Positions 53,184 through 62,679 of a DNA stretch of 64,000 nucleotides are shown one piece after another; position 1 is the first letter of the stretch, and every line of letters begins with the position of its first letter. The notes under the pieces are model-generated. The model did no database searches. It worked only from the letters and a program-made list of their open reading frames with translations, and had not been told where the DNA came from. The position numbers were made by a program, and so were the translations under genes. Source of the stretch: Streptomyces yatensis (GTDB lineage Bacteria; Actinomycetota; Actinomycetes; Streptomycetales; Streptomycetaceae); the NCBI RefSeq assembly GCF_018069625.1, contig NZ_CP072941.1:1-64000 (forward strand). The letters run 5' to 3'.

Positions 53184-54176
53184 TCATCCGTCGTAGGTGA
53201 GAAAGGCGGCCCAGGCGATACCGTCCCCGCCCTGGCGCGGGTCGGGGTTTTGGGCGAGCACGGGTGCGCCGGATAGGTGCAAGTGTGCGGCAACGACGGA
53301 GAGCTCGGACATCACCATCGCTTGGTGGATGTCGCGCAGCGCCAGTTCCACTGGGTCTTCGCTGTCCCGGGGGTTTGTCCAGGGAGTATGGGCCGTGCGG
53401 GTGGTGCGCGGTGGGGTCACGGTGATCGCGTGTGGGGCGAGGATCAGGGTCTGTCCCGGCAGAGTGCCGATATCGTCCCGGTTCACGGGTCGGCCAGCCA
53501 CGCAGGGGATGGCGCTGGCTCGGGGCTTGTCGCCGGTGGGACCAGAAGCACCGCCGTAGGTGAGCCACAGGACGACCTGCCCGTTGCCGTCGGGGCCGCC
53601 GTCCTCGTCGTGCGGCAGGTAGGGGTCGGGCCGGTGGGGCGGATACACCTGGTGTCCGCGGTAGGTGTACCACTCCCCCACTTCGTGCACCGCGAGCGTG
53701 GCCAGAGCGTAGTGGGCCTGGGCCACGGACAGTGCCAGCAGATGCTCGTCATCGGCTCCGGCCGCGCACGCGGCGATGAGCTGGCCGTCGGCCCAGTGGT
53801 CGAACCAGCGCAAGGCGATGGTCGCCCCATACGGGTCAAGGACGTCGGGAGCGGTGAAGTGCACGCGTGGGGTGAACGCGCTGGGGTGGTCGTCGGGGCC
53901 GGTCCAGCTCAGGCGGACTGCACGATGGTCGTAGGTGACATGCGCGAGGAGCCCGGCAAGGCGCGCGCCGTGCTCCTCTACAGCACGCTGACGGCAGGGC
54001 CGGCACAGGGACTCAGCGGTGGGACCCGAGCGGCCGCACGGGCAGTACACCGGTTCGCGGGCCATCGGCGGCACGTATGGGACCAGCGGAGGAAGAGCGT
54101 GCGCGCCGACGCGGCCGCGGGCGACGACGTCGCGGGACGTGGTCTGTGTCTCTGCTCGGGGTGGCATGCGCGTCAT
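53184..54176 (-). CDS. Zinc-ribbon protein of unknown function
   Basis: A 330-residue protein. The region near residue 44-61 has a CxC...CxxC set (YCPCGRSGPTAESLCRPC), a zinc-ribbon-like motif. The rest is mixed alpha/beta without a family I know. It overlaps the preceding 147-residue gene by 4 bases (54173-54176) and is the last gene in a minus-strand series with a RecD2-like helicase, so it may act in the same DNA-processing function. Confidence 0.55.
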   Translation of the reverse strand: MTRMPPRAETQTTSRDVVARGRVGAHALPPLVPYVPPMAREPVYCPCGRSGPTAESLCRPCRQRAVEEHGARLAGLLAHVTYDHRAVRLSWTGPDDHPSAFTPRVHFTAPDVLDPYGATIALRWFDHWADGQLIAACAAGADDEHLLALSVAQAHYALATLAVHEVGEWYTYRGHQVYPPHRPDPYLPHDEDGGPDGNGQVVLWLTYGGASGPTGDKPRASAIPCVAGRPVNRDDIGTLPGQTLILAPHAITVTPPRTTRTAHTPWTNPRDSEDPVELALRDIHQAMVMSELSVVAAHLHLSGAPVLAQNPDPRQGGDGIAWAAFLTYDG

Positions 54177-54616
54177 GTGCGAGGCCGCGCTTTCGTCAGT
54201 GGCACCGGCCCGGTGTTGAGCAGGCGCTCATCGACGGTGCCGTGCCCGCTCACCGGAAACGCCAGGGTGGTGAGGAAGGGTGCCAGCGCTTCGCGGGCGC
54301 ACAAGGGGAGGTCGTCGAGGTTCGGTGTCTCGGCGGGTTCCACCGACAGGTGGATGCGGGCTTCCTGCGGCGTTTCGATCCCCGAAAGCGCGACATGGGC
54401 TGCCCGTCCTGGCCCCGCCGCGGTCAGGGCCTTGCGGGCTGAGGCGGGCAGCTTTACCGCGAGGAGGCAGTCCAGCACCCGGTCTCGCCCGAACGTCAGT
54501 TGGCCTCTCTCGGCAATCTGTTTCGCTAGAGTCCGGTTACGGATTTCCCGCTTGATACCCGTGGGCAGCTGTCCCTCCCCGCCGGGGTCGTGGGGCAGCT
54601 CGGTATCAGGGTCCAT
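54173..54616 (-). CDS. Unknown protein in the RecD2-like operon
   Basis: 147 residues without recognisable motif; helical N-terminal half (IKREIRNRTLAKQIAERGQL) and a mixed C-terminus. Overlaps the next gene by 4 bases (ATGA-type), lies 120 bases after the RecD2-like helicase gene and shares its strand. Confidence 0.5.
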   Translation of the reverse strand: MDPDTELPHDPGGEGQLPTGIKREIRNRTLAKQIAERGQLTFGRDRVLDCLLAVKLPASARKALTAAGPGRAAHVALSGIETPQEARIHLSVEPAETPNLDDLPLCAREALAPFLTTLAFPVSGHGTVDERLLNTGPVPLTKARPRT

Positions 54617-54736
54617 GCCTGGACTGTAGTGCGCTGCGGCAGCAGCCGTGCGGACAGGTCATGGGAACCGATGGCGCAGCATTGTGGCTCACAGCGGATG
54701 TCTCCCGACATGCACGTTGTTCCTGAGGCGGATCCC

Positions 54737-57058
54737 CTAGCTCAAGGCAAGTTGTCCCGCTGCCTGGATGACGCGCGGTTGGAGGGTGGCTGCGGTTTGC
54801 TGGCGGATGCGATGTTCGAGTGCGGTGAAGCGGCGTCGGGTGTGGGTGTTGGTCAGGGCTCGGTGTACGGCGGTGGCTTGTCCGGTGAGCACGACGCCGC
54901 GGCTGGCGCGCGTCACGGCGGTGTAGAGCAGGTTGCGTTGGAGGAGTTGGCCGGCGGAGGTGGTCATGGGGATGACGACGTAGGGGTATTCGCTGCCCTG
55001 GGATCGGTGGACGGTCAGGGCGTAGGCGTGGAGGAGTTCGTCGAGGTCGGCGAAGAGGTAGGGGATGGACTCGCCGTCGGTCAGGGTGACGGTGAGCTGG
55101 TGGATCTCGGGGTCGATGGCGGTGATGGTGCCGGTGGATCCGTTGAAGACGCCGTTCTTGCCGCGGTGGGGCTGGTTGCGGACCTGCAGGACGCGGTCGC
55201 CGAGGCGGAAGATGTGCCCCTCGTGGTAGTGCTGGGGCTTATCGGGCGCGGGTGGGTTGAGGCGGGCCTGCAGGCGGGCGTTGAGCGCGAGGGTGCCGGT
55301 GGCGTGGCGCCGGGCGGGGCAGAGGACTTGGATGTCGTCGGGTACGGCGTTGAAGTGGTGCGGGATGTGGGTGGTGACGAGTTCTACGACGTGTTCGGCG
55401 ATGGTGTCGGGGTTTTCCAGGGGGTGACAGCCGAAGACTCCTGGTGCGGGGAGGGGCGGCAGGCCGCGCAGGATGCGGTGGGCGTTGTCGATGATGGCGG
55501 CGCTTTGGTCGTCCTGGCGGAAGATGTGGGTGAGGTGGGTGCGGGGGATGTCGGGGACGGCGAGGAGGTCGCGCAGGACGCGGCCGGGGCCGACGCTGGG
55601 GAGTTGGTCGGTGTCGCCGACCAGGAGCAGGTGGCATCCGGTGCGGATGGCCACGGTGAGGCGGGCGGCGAGTTGGACGTCGAGCATGGAGGCTTCGTCG
55701 ATGACGATGAGGTCGGCGGCTTCCAGCCTCGTGGCCTCTTCAGACTGGTCGGTCGGAGCGGGCGGGGAGCTGATCAGGCGGTGGACGGTCGTGGCCGGGT
55801 GTCCGGTGGTCTCCTCCATGCGCTTGGCGGCTTTGCCGGTGGGGGCGGCCAGCGCGATGGTGAGGCCCGCTTGGTCGGCGAGGGTGACCAGGGTGCGCAG
55901 GGTGTGGGTTTTGCCGCAGCCGGGGCCTCCGGTCAGGACCGACACCGGTGTGGTGAGCGCAGTCAGGACGGCCTGCTGCTGCTCGTCGGTCAGGTCCTTG
56001 GGGGCGGCCTGGGCCAGGAGGCTAGTCCAGTCGGTGTGCTCGGCCAGGGTGGGCGGGGCGTGGTGGAGGCGCTGGATGTCCTGGGCCAGTCCGGTCTCGG
56101 CGCGGTGCATGAAGGTGAGGCTGACAGCTGTGACGGCGCGGTAGACGTCGGCGTCTTCGAGGACGGGTACGGGCAGGGATTCGATGACGGTCTCGCCGCG
56201 GGCGCGGAGGGTATCCAGGGCCTGGCGCAGGACCGGGTCTTCGAGGATGTCCGTCATGGTGGGATCGTCGTCGGTGAGGAGGTGGCGGGTGCGGGCGAGG
56301 AGGGTACGTTCGGGCAGGTGGCAGTCGCCTCGGGCGCGGGCTGCGTTAAGGGTGTGGAGGAGGGCGGCTTGGAGGCGTTGGTCGCTTTGTTTGGGGATGC
56401 CGACGGCCAGGGCGATGCGGTCGGCGGTTTCGAATCCGATGCCGTGGATGTCGCGGGACAGCTGGTAGGGCGTGTTGCGGACGGCGTCCATGGGGTTGCG
56501 GTCGTCGTCGGTGTAGGTCTGGTAGACCTTGATGGCCAGGTGGGCGGAGAGGCCCAGGCCCTGGAGGAAGACCATGATCTCGGCGATGGCCTTCTGGGTG
56601 TGCCAGGCCTGGGTGATGCGTTCCAGGCGGGTGGGGCCGATGCCGTGGACGTCCAGCAGGCGCTGGGGCTCGGTGTCGATGATGTGGAGGGTGCGGTCGC
56701 CGAAGCGGTCGACGATCGCTGTGGCTAGTGTTTCGCCGATGCCGTGGATCAGTCCGGAGGCCAGGTAGAGACGCATCGCGCGCCGGGTCGCCGGCCAGGT
56801 GCGCTCGCAGACCTCGGCTTTGAACTGGCGTCCGTAGCGGGGGTGGCGGGTCCAGGTGCCGGTCAGGCGAAGGCTCTCCCCTGGCTGCGTGCCGAACAGG
56901 GCTTTCCCGACCGCGGTGACCGTTTGCGGGTCGGGTGTGTCGTCGGCGACGGTCAAGCGGAGCACGGTGTGGTGGTCGTAGGTGACATGGACAAGGTGGT
57001 CGACGACTCCGTCGATCCGGTCACCGGCCGCGGGCGGTGCGGTGGGTAGCGCGGTCAC
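54737..57058 (-). CDS. RecD2-like SF1B DNA helicase
   Basis: 773 residues from GTG 57056-57058, chosen for its AAAGGAAGAAG site 6 bases upstream; the longer frame to 57262 adds a basic leader without homology. The N-terminus has an OB-like part, then tandem helix-hairpin-helix motifs (ASGLIHGIGETLATAIVDRF, LLDVHGIGPTRLERI) as in RecD2. The helicase has Walker A GGPGCGKT (Lys383), VIDEASMLD, GDTDQLPSVGPG and the C-terminal LTVHRSQGSEYPYVV, YTAVTRA. RecD2 unwinds DNA 5' to 3'. Unlike RecBCD there is no RecB/RecC here. It sits in a minus-strand series with a SLOG protein and unknowns. Confidence 0.82.
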   Translation of the reverse strand: MTALPTAPPAAGDRIDGVVDHLVHVTYDHHTVLRLTVADDTPDPQTVTAVGKALFGTQPGESLRLTGTWTRHPRYGRQFKAEVCERTWPATRRAMRLYLASGLIHGIGETLATAIVDRFGDRTLHIIDTEPQRLLDVHGIGPTRLERITQAWHTQKAIAEIMVFLQGLGLSAHLAIKVYQTYTDDDRNPMDAVRNTPYQLSRDIHGIGFETADRIALAVGIPKQSDQRLQAALLHTLNAARARGDCHLPERTLLARTRHLLTDDDPTMTDILEDPVLRQALDTLRARGETVIESLPVPVLEDADVYRAVTAVSLTFMHRAETGLAQDIQRLHHAPPTLAEHTDWTSLLAQAAPKDLTDEQQQAVLTALTTPVSVLTGGPGCGKTHTLRTLVTLADQAGLTIALAAPTGKAAKRMEETTGHPATTVHRLISSPPAPTDQSEEATRLEAADLIVIDEASMLDVQLAARLTVAIRTGCHLLLVGDTDQLPSVGPGRVLRDLLAVPDIPRTHLTHIFRQDDQSAAIIDNAHRILRGLPPLPAPGVFGCHPLENPDTIAEHVVELVTTHIPHHFNAVPDDIQVLCPARRHATGTLALNARLQARLNPPAPDKPQHYHEGHIFRLGDRVLQVRNQPHRGKNGVFNGSTGTITAIDPEIHQLTVTLTDGESIPYLFADLDELLHAYALTVHRSQGSEYPYVVIPMTTSAGQLLQRNLLYTAVTRASRGVVLTGQATAVHRALTNTHTRRRFTALEHRIRQQTAATLQPRVIQAAGQLALS

Positions 57059-57114
57059 AGAAGGCTTCTTCCTTTCTCGAGGTGTGTCGGCGCGGCGTCG
57101 GAGGGTGGTCGGGG

Positions 57115-57687
57115 TCAGGAGGACGTCGGTGCGGGACACGATTGAACGTGGGTACGAGCCGAGTTGGCGCCGGGGAGGGCGGGGGGAACGGCGGTGGGCT
57201 CGATCTGGTCGGGTCTGGGTGCGGGAGGGGGCGGGCAGGTGTAGTGGCTGAGGTGCAGCCACAGGCCTTTGTCGGGGTCGGCGGTGGGCACGAGCCAGAC
57301 GGGGACACCGAGAGTGAGGGCACGGCGGCTCATGTCGTTGGTGCTACCGGGGTGGGCGGGGTGGAAGTTCTCGTGGAATGCGATGACCAGGCGGGGGCCT
57401 TCGTCGTGGAGTATCCGCTGGTTGCGTTCGGCTTCGCTCCAGCAGCGGGTGCGGGTGCGACGGCCGGGGGCTGGGGCGAGGGGGTGGCAGCGGTGGCGCC
57501 AGGCGGGCAGATCGTGGAGGGTGCACCAGTGGTGGGCGGCGCTCGCGGCGCCGGTGCCAGCGCCTTCGATGACCACGAGGTCGTTGCCGTGACGGCCCGC
57601 CGCGCGGTCCAGGAGGGTGGTGATGGTGTCGGGCCAGGGCCAACGGCGGCTGCCGCAGATCAGCACGCGGGAGTGGGAATCCGTCAT
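57115..57687 (-). CDS. SLOG-domain protein (DUF2493/YpsA-like)
   Basis: 190 residues from ATG 57685-57687, the start that overlaps the preceding stop (ATGA). The N-terminus is the SLOG/DUF2493 signature: VLICGSRRWPWPDTITTLLD, VVIEGAGTGA, then VPVWLVPTADPD. SLOG domains bind nucleotide-derived ligands and are found in signalling and conflict systems. The C-terminal 45 residues are a Pro-rich tail. The RecD2-like helicase follows 56 bases downstream. Confidence 0.72.
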   Translation of the reverse strand: MTDSHSRVLICGSRRWPWPDTITTLLDRAAGRHGNDLVVIEGAGTGAASAAHHWCTLHDLPAWRHRCHPLAPAPGRRTRTRCWSEAERNQRILHDEGPRLVIAFHENFHPAHPGSTNDMSRRALTLGVPVWLVPTADPDKGLWLHLSHYTCPPPPAPRPDQIEPTAVPPALPGANSARTHVQSCPAPTSS

Positions 57688-58565
57688 CCGCGGCCTTGGC
57701 GGGCGGGGTGTGGTGGGGCGGGCAGGTGGTGCTGGATGTGCTGGTGGTGGGTGCGGGGGTTGAAGGGTTCCCAGGTGGTGCGGGCGATGTCGGCGGCGTC
57801 CGGGGTGGTGGCGTGGGCGGTGCAGCGCTGGGCGCGCCAGCGCAGTTGTTCGCTGTAGGGCAGGTGGGTCAGGTCGTAGAGGGCCAGCCACAGTTCGTTG
57901 AGCGGGAGGTGGCCGGGGTCGTGGTCGGGGTGGAGGGGGGCGAGGATCCAGATGCCGGGGAGGGCATCGGGGTCGAGGACGGGGCGTGGGCAGCGGTTGC
58001 GTGCGCGGGTTTGGGCTACGCAGGGGATCTGTTCGAGGGGGCCGGGGGCGAGGTAGCGCAGGCAGAGGAATTGCACGACCGGCCGGGCGTCGGGGGCTGC
58101 CGTGTCCGGTGTTGGCGGGTCAGCGCACGAGGGTGGGAGTGGTGTGAAGTGGCCGGTGTCTTGCAGGCGGCGTGAGGTGAGGGCCAGGCTGCGCCGCAGG
58201 GCGTCCATGGTGCTGCTGCTGGTGGGTTCGGCTGGGGTGGCGGGGCATAGGGCGCGGTGGCGTACGCGGCACCAGGGTGAGCCGTCGCCGGATGGGTGGG
58301 CGATACCGGTGTCGACGTGCCAGCGCTGGTGTGGGGGTACGGCGGTGGCTGGGAGTTCGTGGGGGTGGAGGGGGATGGGGTTGTGGCCAGCTGTTCGGTC
58401 GTACCACTCGATGTGGTTGCCGCAGTCGGAGCATTGGCTTTGCTGGGCGGTACGCAGGAGGCGGGTGGGGCTGTCCGGGGCTACGCGCAGGAAGCGTGGG
58501 GGGCGGCGGTGTTTGTAGCTGCCGTCCCAGGCTCGGTCGCCAGCAGAGGTGTTGGTGGCGTGCAT
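57684..58565 (-). CDS. DUF6083-type zinc-binding protein
   Basis: 293 residues from ATG 58563-58565. The region 35-110 (SQCSDCGNHIEWYDRTAGHN, HPHELPATAVPPHQRWHVDT, PWCRVRHRALCPA) matches DUF6083, an uncharacterised Streptomyces family with conserved Cys and His. The C-terminal half is Pro/Arg-rich. Its stop overlaps the SLOG gene start, tying the two together. Confidence 0.6.
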   Translation of the reverse strand: MHATNTSAGDRAWDGSYKHRRPPRFLRVAPDSPTRLLRTAQQSQCSDCGNHIEWYDRTAGHNPIPLHPHELPATAVPPHQRWHVDTGIAHPSGDGSPWCRVRHRALCPATPAEPTSSSTMDALRRSLALTSRRLQDTGHFTPLPPSCADPPTPDTAAPDARPVVQFLCLRYLAPGPLEQIPCVAQTRARNRCPRPVLDPDALPGIWILAPLHPDHDPGHLPLNELWLALYDLTHLPYSEQLRWRAQRCTAHATTPDAADIARTTWEPFNPRTHHQHIQHHLPAPPHPARQGRG

Positions 58566-58765
58566 GGGCGGCAACCTGGCAGGCGACACGCCGTATTAAG
58601 CGCAGCGCTGCCGCCGATGTCCCCCGCCTGGCCGCAACATAGCCGCAACACACCGCACCCACGTTCCTGTTACGGCCTGTCGTTCGGAGGGGCGCCGCTG
58701 GTTCGGGTGGTCGTGCCGGCCGGGCCCAGCGGGCCTGAGGCGGGACCGTGTTTCGAACGACCGGG

Positions 58766-59029
58766 TCAGGTCGCCGGCGGGGCGGGTGGTTCGTGCCCCG
58801 TGCAGAGGGTGCCCAGGAGGTGGTCGACGGGGGCACCGAGAGCGTGGGCGAGGGCGTGCCAGGTGGCAAGGGTGCCGACGGTGCGGCCCTGTTCGATCTC
58901 GATGAGGGTGCGGCGGGACAGGCCGGTGCGGGCGGCGAGTTCGTCGTAGGTCCATCCGCGTGCGGCCCGCAGCCGGGAGAGCTCGAGGCGGAGCTCGTGA
59001 AGGTTGGGGTCGGGCGGGAAGATCGTCAC
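58766..59029 (-). CDS. XRE-family regulator, short
   Basis: 87 residues from GTG 59027-59029. One HTH_3 domain: LRLELSRLRAARGWTYDELA, ARTGLSRRTLIEIEQGRTVG, then LATWHALAHALGAPVDHLL. It is the first gene of the minus-strand RecD2-like series (200 bases before DUF6083) and probably controls it. Confidence 0.8.
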   Translation of the reverse strand: MTIFPPDPNLHELRLELSRLRAARGWTYDELAARTGLSRRTLIEIEQGRTVGTLATWHALAHALGAPVDHLLGTLCTGHEPPAPPAT

Positions 59030-59219
59030 CGGTCCATCGCACGGCGCACAACCCTGCCCCGTCAGTGTAGAGGTCTGCCCTATTTCGGCGAGTGCCCGCC
59101 GAATACTCAGGACAGACGTCTTCACTAGCGTGTGCGGCCGCCAGCCCGCCCACTCCATCCCGGAAACGGGGTGCGGAGCAGAGCCGGCGACACGAAGCAC
59201 GCACGGAGGATGACGGCGA

Positions 59220-59759
59220 ATGGGATCCGGCACGACCACGCGCCCGGGGCGGCGCACCTGGACAGTGGAGATCCGCACCCACTCCTGGGGGCGGGACCTG
59301 CTGTGCGGCCACTGCGGCCCGGTTCCCGTCAGCACCGGGCCTCCGGGTATCCACGCTCGCGCGGTGACACACCTGGCCCAGCACGCACGCGACGAAGCTC
59401 TCGCACACCACTTGCGGACCTGCCAGTGCAGCGAATACGCCTGCCGCTGGCATCCCCGGCACCGAGGCTGCGACGGCCCCCTGGTCCTGCTCCTCACCCG
59501 CAACGACAGCGGAGGCCTGTGGCGACTGGCCGACACCTGCCGCGCTTGCGCGGCCTCCACCGTACATGGGGCCGTCATCAGCGAATCCCTTCACCGCTCC
59601 CCCGCCCCCTCTCACCCTCCGCACCGGCTGTCGTCCGCAGACTCCACAACCCCCGCGCCCCGCCAGGAGTCCAGCGCTCCCTTCGTCCCGGAAAGTTCCC
59701 TGTACGAACAAGGCCCTGACGAAGTGCTCTGCTGGACCGATCCCTCGGCTTACGGTTGA
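59220..59759 (+). CDS. Cysteine-rich Streptomyces protein, unknown
   Basis: 179 residues from ATG 59220, with CGGAGGA upstream. Cys/His pairs (CGHCGP, CQCSEYAC, CRAC) suggest a zinc-ribbon. Composition and length are protein-like up to about 130; the tail is Pro/Ser-rich. It is divergent from the XRE gene at 59029, across a 190-base regulatory gap. Confidence 0.55.
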   Translation: MGSGTTTRPGRRTWTVEIRTHSWGRDLLCGHCGPVPVSTGPPGIHARAVTHLAQHARDEALAHHLRTCQCSEYACRWHPRHRGCDGPLVLLLTRNDSGGLWRLADTCRACAASTVHGAVISESLHRSPAPSHPPHRLSSADSTTPAPRQESSAPFVPESSLYEQGPDEVLCWTDPSAYG

Positions 59760-60477
59760 GGCTGATGACGGCTCAGCGCCGGGTACGCCCGCGAAGCAAC
59801 CATCGCTGGCAGCGTTCCACTTTCTTCGGACTCCCCCTCCACCCCTCGCATCATGTGCGGAGAGGAAGTCGCCCTGAGGTCCGCCGGTCGCCGGTCGCCG
59901 GTCGCCGCCGAGTGGACCCTCTCTTGAGCATCACTGGAGCTTCGGCAGTCAGCCCTCATCTGCGGCTTCCGGGATTTGGCAGGTCCGGCTGCGGTGCCGG
60001 TGGCATGCTGATGGTGGCAGCAAGGTGCAACTTCTGTACGCAGAGGGCCGTTTGGGGCGAGTCGTAAACCCCCTGGTCCCACCGCTCGAGGTCGGCGCCC
60101 GAGGCCAGAATCATTGCATCTGCACGTGCACCCTGTGGTCCGTACGAGTGAATCCACCGCTAATACGTCAGTTAGCACAATGGTGGCATCGCCGTAAACC
60201 GCGGTCTCCGATTGGCTCACATGGTGCACGTTGACCATCAGCCTGATCACTTAAGACCGATTCATGAACCGGTGCTTTCGATGTGATACACGATTCCGAC
60301 AGAAAGCCGATTCGGGTGGTTTGCGCATCGCGTCAACGAGGCGTTTGCATGAGCGCAGGGGTTGTGTGACCGGCTGTACGTTTACGTCTTGTGCGGGAAA
60401 CACCTACCTGCATGATGCAGTCTCAGGGCGGAATGCCGCCGCCCTGAGACCCGTCCGCTCGAACACTGGAATGGGTA
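59760..60477. other. Long spacer, no gene recognised
   Basis: About 700 bases with an A+T-rich stretch near 60100-60350 and a short tandem (GCCGGTC)3 around 59883-59903. No tRNA, hairpin-plus-T-tract or convincing ORF was found. Confidence 0.4.
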
Positions 60478-60744
60478 ATGCTCGACCGTATTTTCCGAGG
60501 AGCCGTTCAGCCAGCCTCGGCGCGTAGTGAACGTAGCAGGCCATCACTATCGTCTTGGCAAAGCCATGTGCTCGTTGCCTGGCAGGTCACGCTGCGGCTG
60601 CGCGCCGCATTGCTGGTGGTCATCCTGCTCTGGATGACCACGACCGGGTCCGGCCTCTCGTCCGCATGGGCGCTCCCTCTGGGGGCCTTGGCGGCTGCCC
60701 CAGGTTATTCAAGCGTCCGCTACCTGCGGATTCACCTCCTGTGA
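60478..60744 (+). CDS. Possible small membrane protein
   Basis: An 88-residue frame with two hydrophobic segments (RAALLVVILLWMTTT, WALPLGALAAAPG) after a basic N-terminus. Start ATG 60478 follows a G-rich stretch without a firm ribosome site. No family is recognised. Confidence 0.4.
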   Translation: MLDRIFRGAVQPASARSERSRPSLSSWQSHVLVAWQVTLRLRAALLVVILLWMTTTGSGLSSAWALPLGALAAAPGYSSVRYLRIHLL

Positions 60745-60883
60745 ACGCCGGGTGCCTGTTCCGTAAGGCCGGAGAGCTGGCCGGAGCAGGCACCCGCCCG
60801 CGCTGACGGCTGTATGCGCGGTTTCGTTGGGGATTTTCTGCTCCGGGTCGGTGGACAGGTGTCCCGGTAGAGGGAGAAATGAC

Positions 60884-61993
60884 ATGGGTACTTCGGCTGC
60901 CTACACGCGCTGTGCGCTGTGCGGACGCCGTTTCCGGCAGCGGACGGGACCGGGCCGGAAGAAGGACTACTGCGACACGTCCTGCCGTCGGCGGGCACAG
61001 CGGCTGCGCGACGGTGAGGCCATGGTGGCCTCACCGTCGGTGTCCTCTGGGTGGGGGCGGCAGGTGGCGGATGACGGTCTGGTTCTGGCCGCCCGGCTGG
61101 CCGAAGCCGAGCGGGAGAGGGTGCCGCTGAGTGAACTCCTGGCGCATGCGGACCGGTTGTCGGTCAACGTGGCCTGCTACGTGGCAGCGGCGGTGCAGGA
61201 TGCACGCGCGCAAGGATTTGGGTGGGCAGCGGTGGCCGAGGCCGCGGGGGTCAGCGTTGAGACCGCGAGGGTGAGGTGGAGCGAGCAGAAGGTCAAGCGT
61301 CTGCTCGCCCGCCGCGATCAGCGCTGGCCTACGCCGCTGAAGCACGCGCAGCCGCCGCGGGGAGTTCGGGGAACTGCCGGGCAGCGGCCCCCCGCCCCGG
61401 ACAGCGTCGGAGGAGCACGGCGTCAGCTGGCGGCTGCGCTCTTGAGCCTGCAGCGCAGGAGTTCGGTGACGCTCCAGGAGGCAGCCCAGCAGGCCGAGTT
61501 GTCTCCGTCCTATGTGTCGCGGGTCCTTGCTGGCTCCCGGCTGCCGGCCTGGCCCGTGGTGCACATGCTAGCCACGATCTTCGGCGGCAACGCCAGCGAC
61601 CTGAAGTTCCTGTGGGAGCGAGCCCATGGAGGCTGTCCCCCGACACGCCAGTCGGTGTCCGGGGCAGCAACGCGGCTGCTGTGGGCGCTGCGCGGGCTGT
61701 ATCTGGCGGCAGGCATGCCCGAACTGGCCTCTCTGGCCGACGAGGGTGACCAGGCGCTGACCGCGGAGACGCTCCAAGAGGTGCTCGAGGGTGAGCTGGT
61801 TCCTGACTGGCGGACCGTCGAGGAATTGGTGATGCGGATGGGCGGTGACCCGGCGTCCATCAGGCCGCTGTGGGAGGACCTGCACTACGCGTTTCTCGCC
61901 TCCTTTCGGGATGTCTTCCCCGAGGGGGGACTGCCCCGCTCGGGTCTGCCCGGGACGGAGTCGGACACCGGGGCTGGCGGGGCGGCCTCGTAA
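60884..61993 (+). CDS. Zinc-finger and HTH regulator
   Basis: 369 residues from ATG 60884 with AGGGAG upstream. A CxxC...CxxxC zinc-finger-like start (CALCGRRFRQRTGPGRKKDY, CDTSC) is followed by an HTH near 110-140 (GFGWAAVAEAAGVSVETARV), then XRE-type regions around 190-225 (TLQEAAQQAELSPSYVSRVL) and 290-330. The layout occurs in Streptomyces XRE regulators that probably bind an intracellular signal. A sigma-like gene follows after 53 bases, so they may be an operon. Confidence 0.7.
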   Translation: MGTSAAYTRCALCGRRFRQRTGPGRKKDYCDTSCRRRAQRLRDGEAMVASPSVSSGWGRQVADDGLVLAARLAEAERERVPLSELLAHADRLSVNVACYVAAAVQDARAQGFGWAAVAEAAGVSVETARVRWSEQKVKRLLARRDQRWPTPLKHAQPPRGVRGTAGQRPPAPDSVGGARRQLAAALLSLQRRSSVTLQEAAQQAELSPSYVSRVLAGSRLPAWPVVHMLATIFGGNASDLKFLWERAHGGCPPTRQSVSGAATRLLWALRGLYLAAGMPELASLADEGDQALTAETLQEVLEGELVPDWRTVEELVMRMGGDPASIRPLWEDLHYAFLASFRDVFPEGGLPRSGLPGTESDTGAGGAAS

Positions 61994-62046
61994 GACACGG
62001 TCGGTGGAACCAGTTGGGCGTTGTTGCGCCGGAGGGAGGGGCTGGT

Positions 62047-62514
62047 ATGGATCAGCCGGGAGGGACCGCGGACGCCCTGGTCCAGGGGTACGCCGGATTC
62101 CGCCAGCTGTATCGGGACCGCTATCTTCGCTACGCCCATCTCCGCGTGGGTGACGCAGCAGCTGGCGCGGTGGGTACCGCCTTCGGGCATCTGGCGCGCC
62201 AGTGGCCCATCGTTCTGAGCAGCGGGACGCGTCCTGCAGCCTACTCCTGGTGGCTGCTGGGCCGGTGCGTTGCTGCCATCGAGAGCGGGGCGGGCTCCGT
62301 GGAGGCTATAGGCAGGCTCTACGGTGTGCTGCCGACCGAGCAGGCTGACGCGGTGCTGTTGCACTACCGGCTGGGTATGACGCTGACCGAGGCCGCTGAT
62401 TGCATGGGGATCGATCCGTCCGCTCTGGCGGCACATCTGCTCATGGCCGAGCGCCGTATCCCGCAGCGTCTATCCGGCATCCTGCGATCGCCGGGCGCAG
62501 GGGGTGCAGGCTGA
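62047..62514 (+). CDS. Sigma-factor-like regulator
   Basis: 155 residues from ATG 62047, with GGAGGGAGGGG just upstream. The N-terminal half (LVQGYAGFRQLYRDRYLRYA, VGTAFGHLARQWPIVL) looks like a sigma region-2-type helix bundle and the C-terminal half (PTEQADAVLLHYRLGMTLTE, AADCMGIDPSALAAHLLMAE) is a region-4 HTH. It resembles short ECF-like proteins, but region-2 motifs for core RNA polymerase binding are weak. Confidence 0.6.
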   Translation: MDQPGGTADALVQGYAGFRQLYRDRYLRYAHLRVGDAAAGAVGTAFGHLARQWPIVLSSGTRPAAYSWWLLGRCVAAIESGAGSVEAIGRLYGVLPTEQADAVLLHYRLGMTLTEAADCMGIDPSALAAHLLMAERRIPQRLSGILRSPGAGGAG

Positions 62515-62679
62515 TGAGGAATTAATGAGCACAGGGCAGCAATTACTCACCTCCTTGTCCAGTTCGCGTCAGCCTTTGGGGGGTCCTTCTTTCGGGGAGG
62601 GGGTCGTGGACGGCTGTCCTCCCTAGCATGGCCTCCTGCAACCGAAGTGCCTCCGCGCTGGGGAGGCAAAGGGGGTCGA

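Noticed and set aside
54590..56728. 712-residue plus-strand open frame
   Set aside because: Antisense shadow of the RecD2-like helicase; Gly/Val/Asp-rich sequence with no motif.
60160..60240. Possible tRNA-like segment
   Set aside because: The stretch around GTCAGTTAGCACAATGG resembles a D-arm by eye, but no acceptor or T-arm pairing was found.
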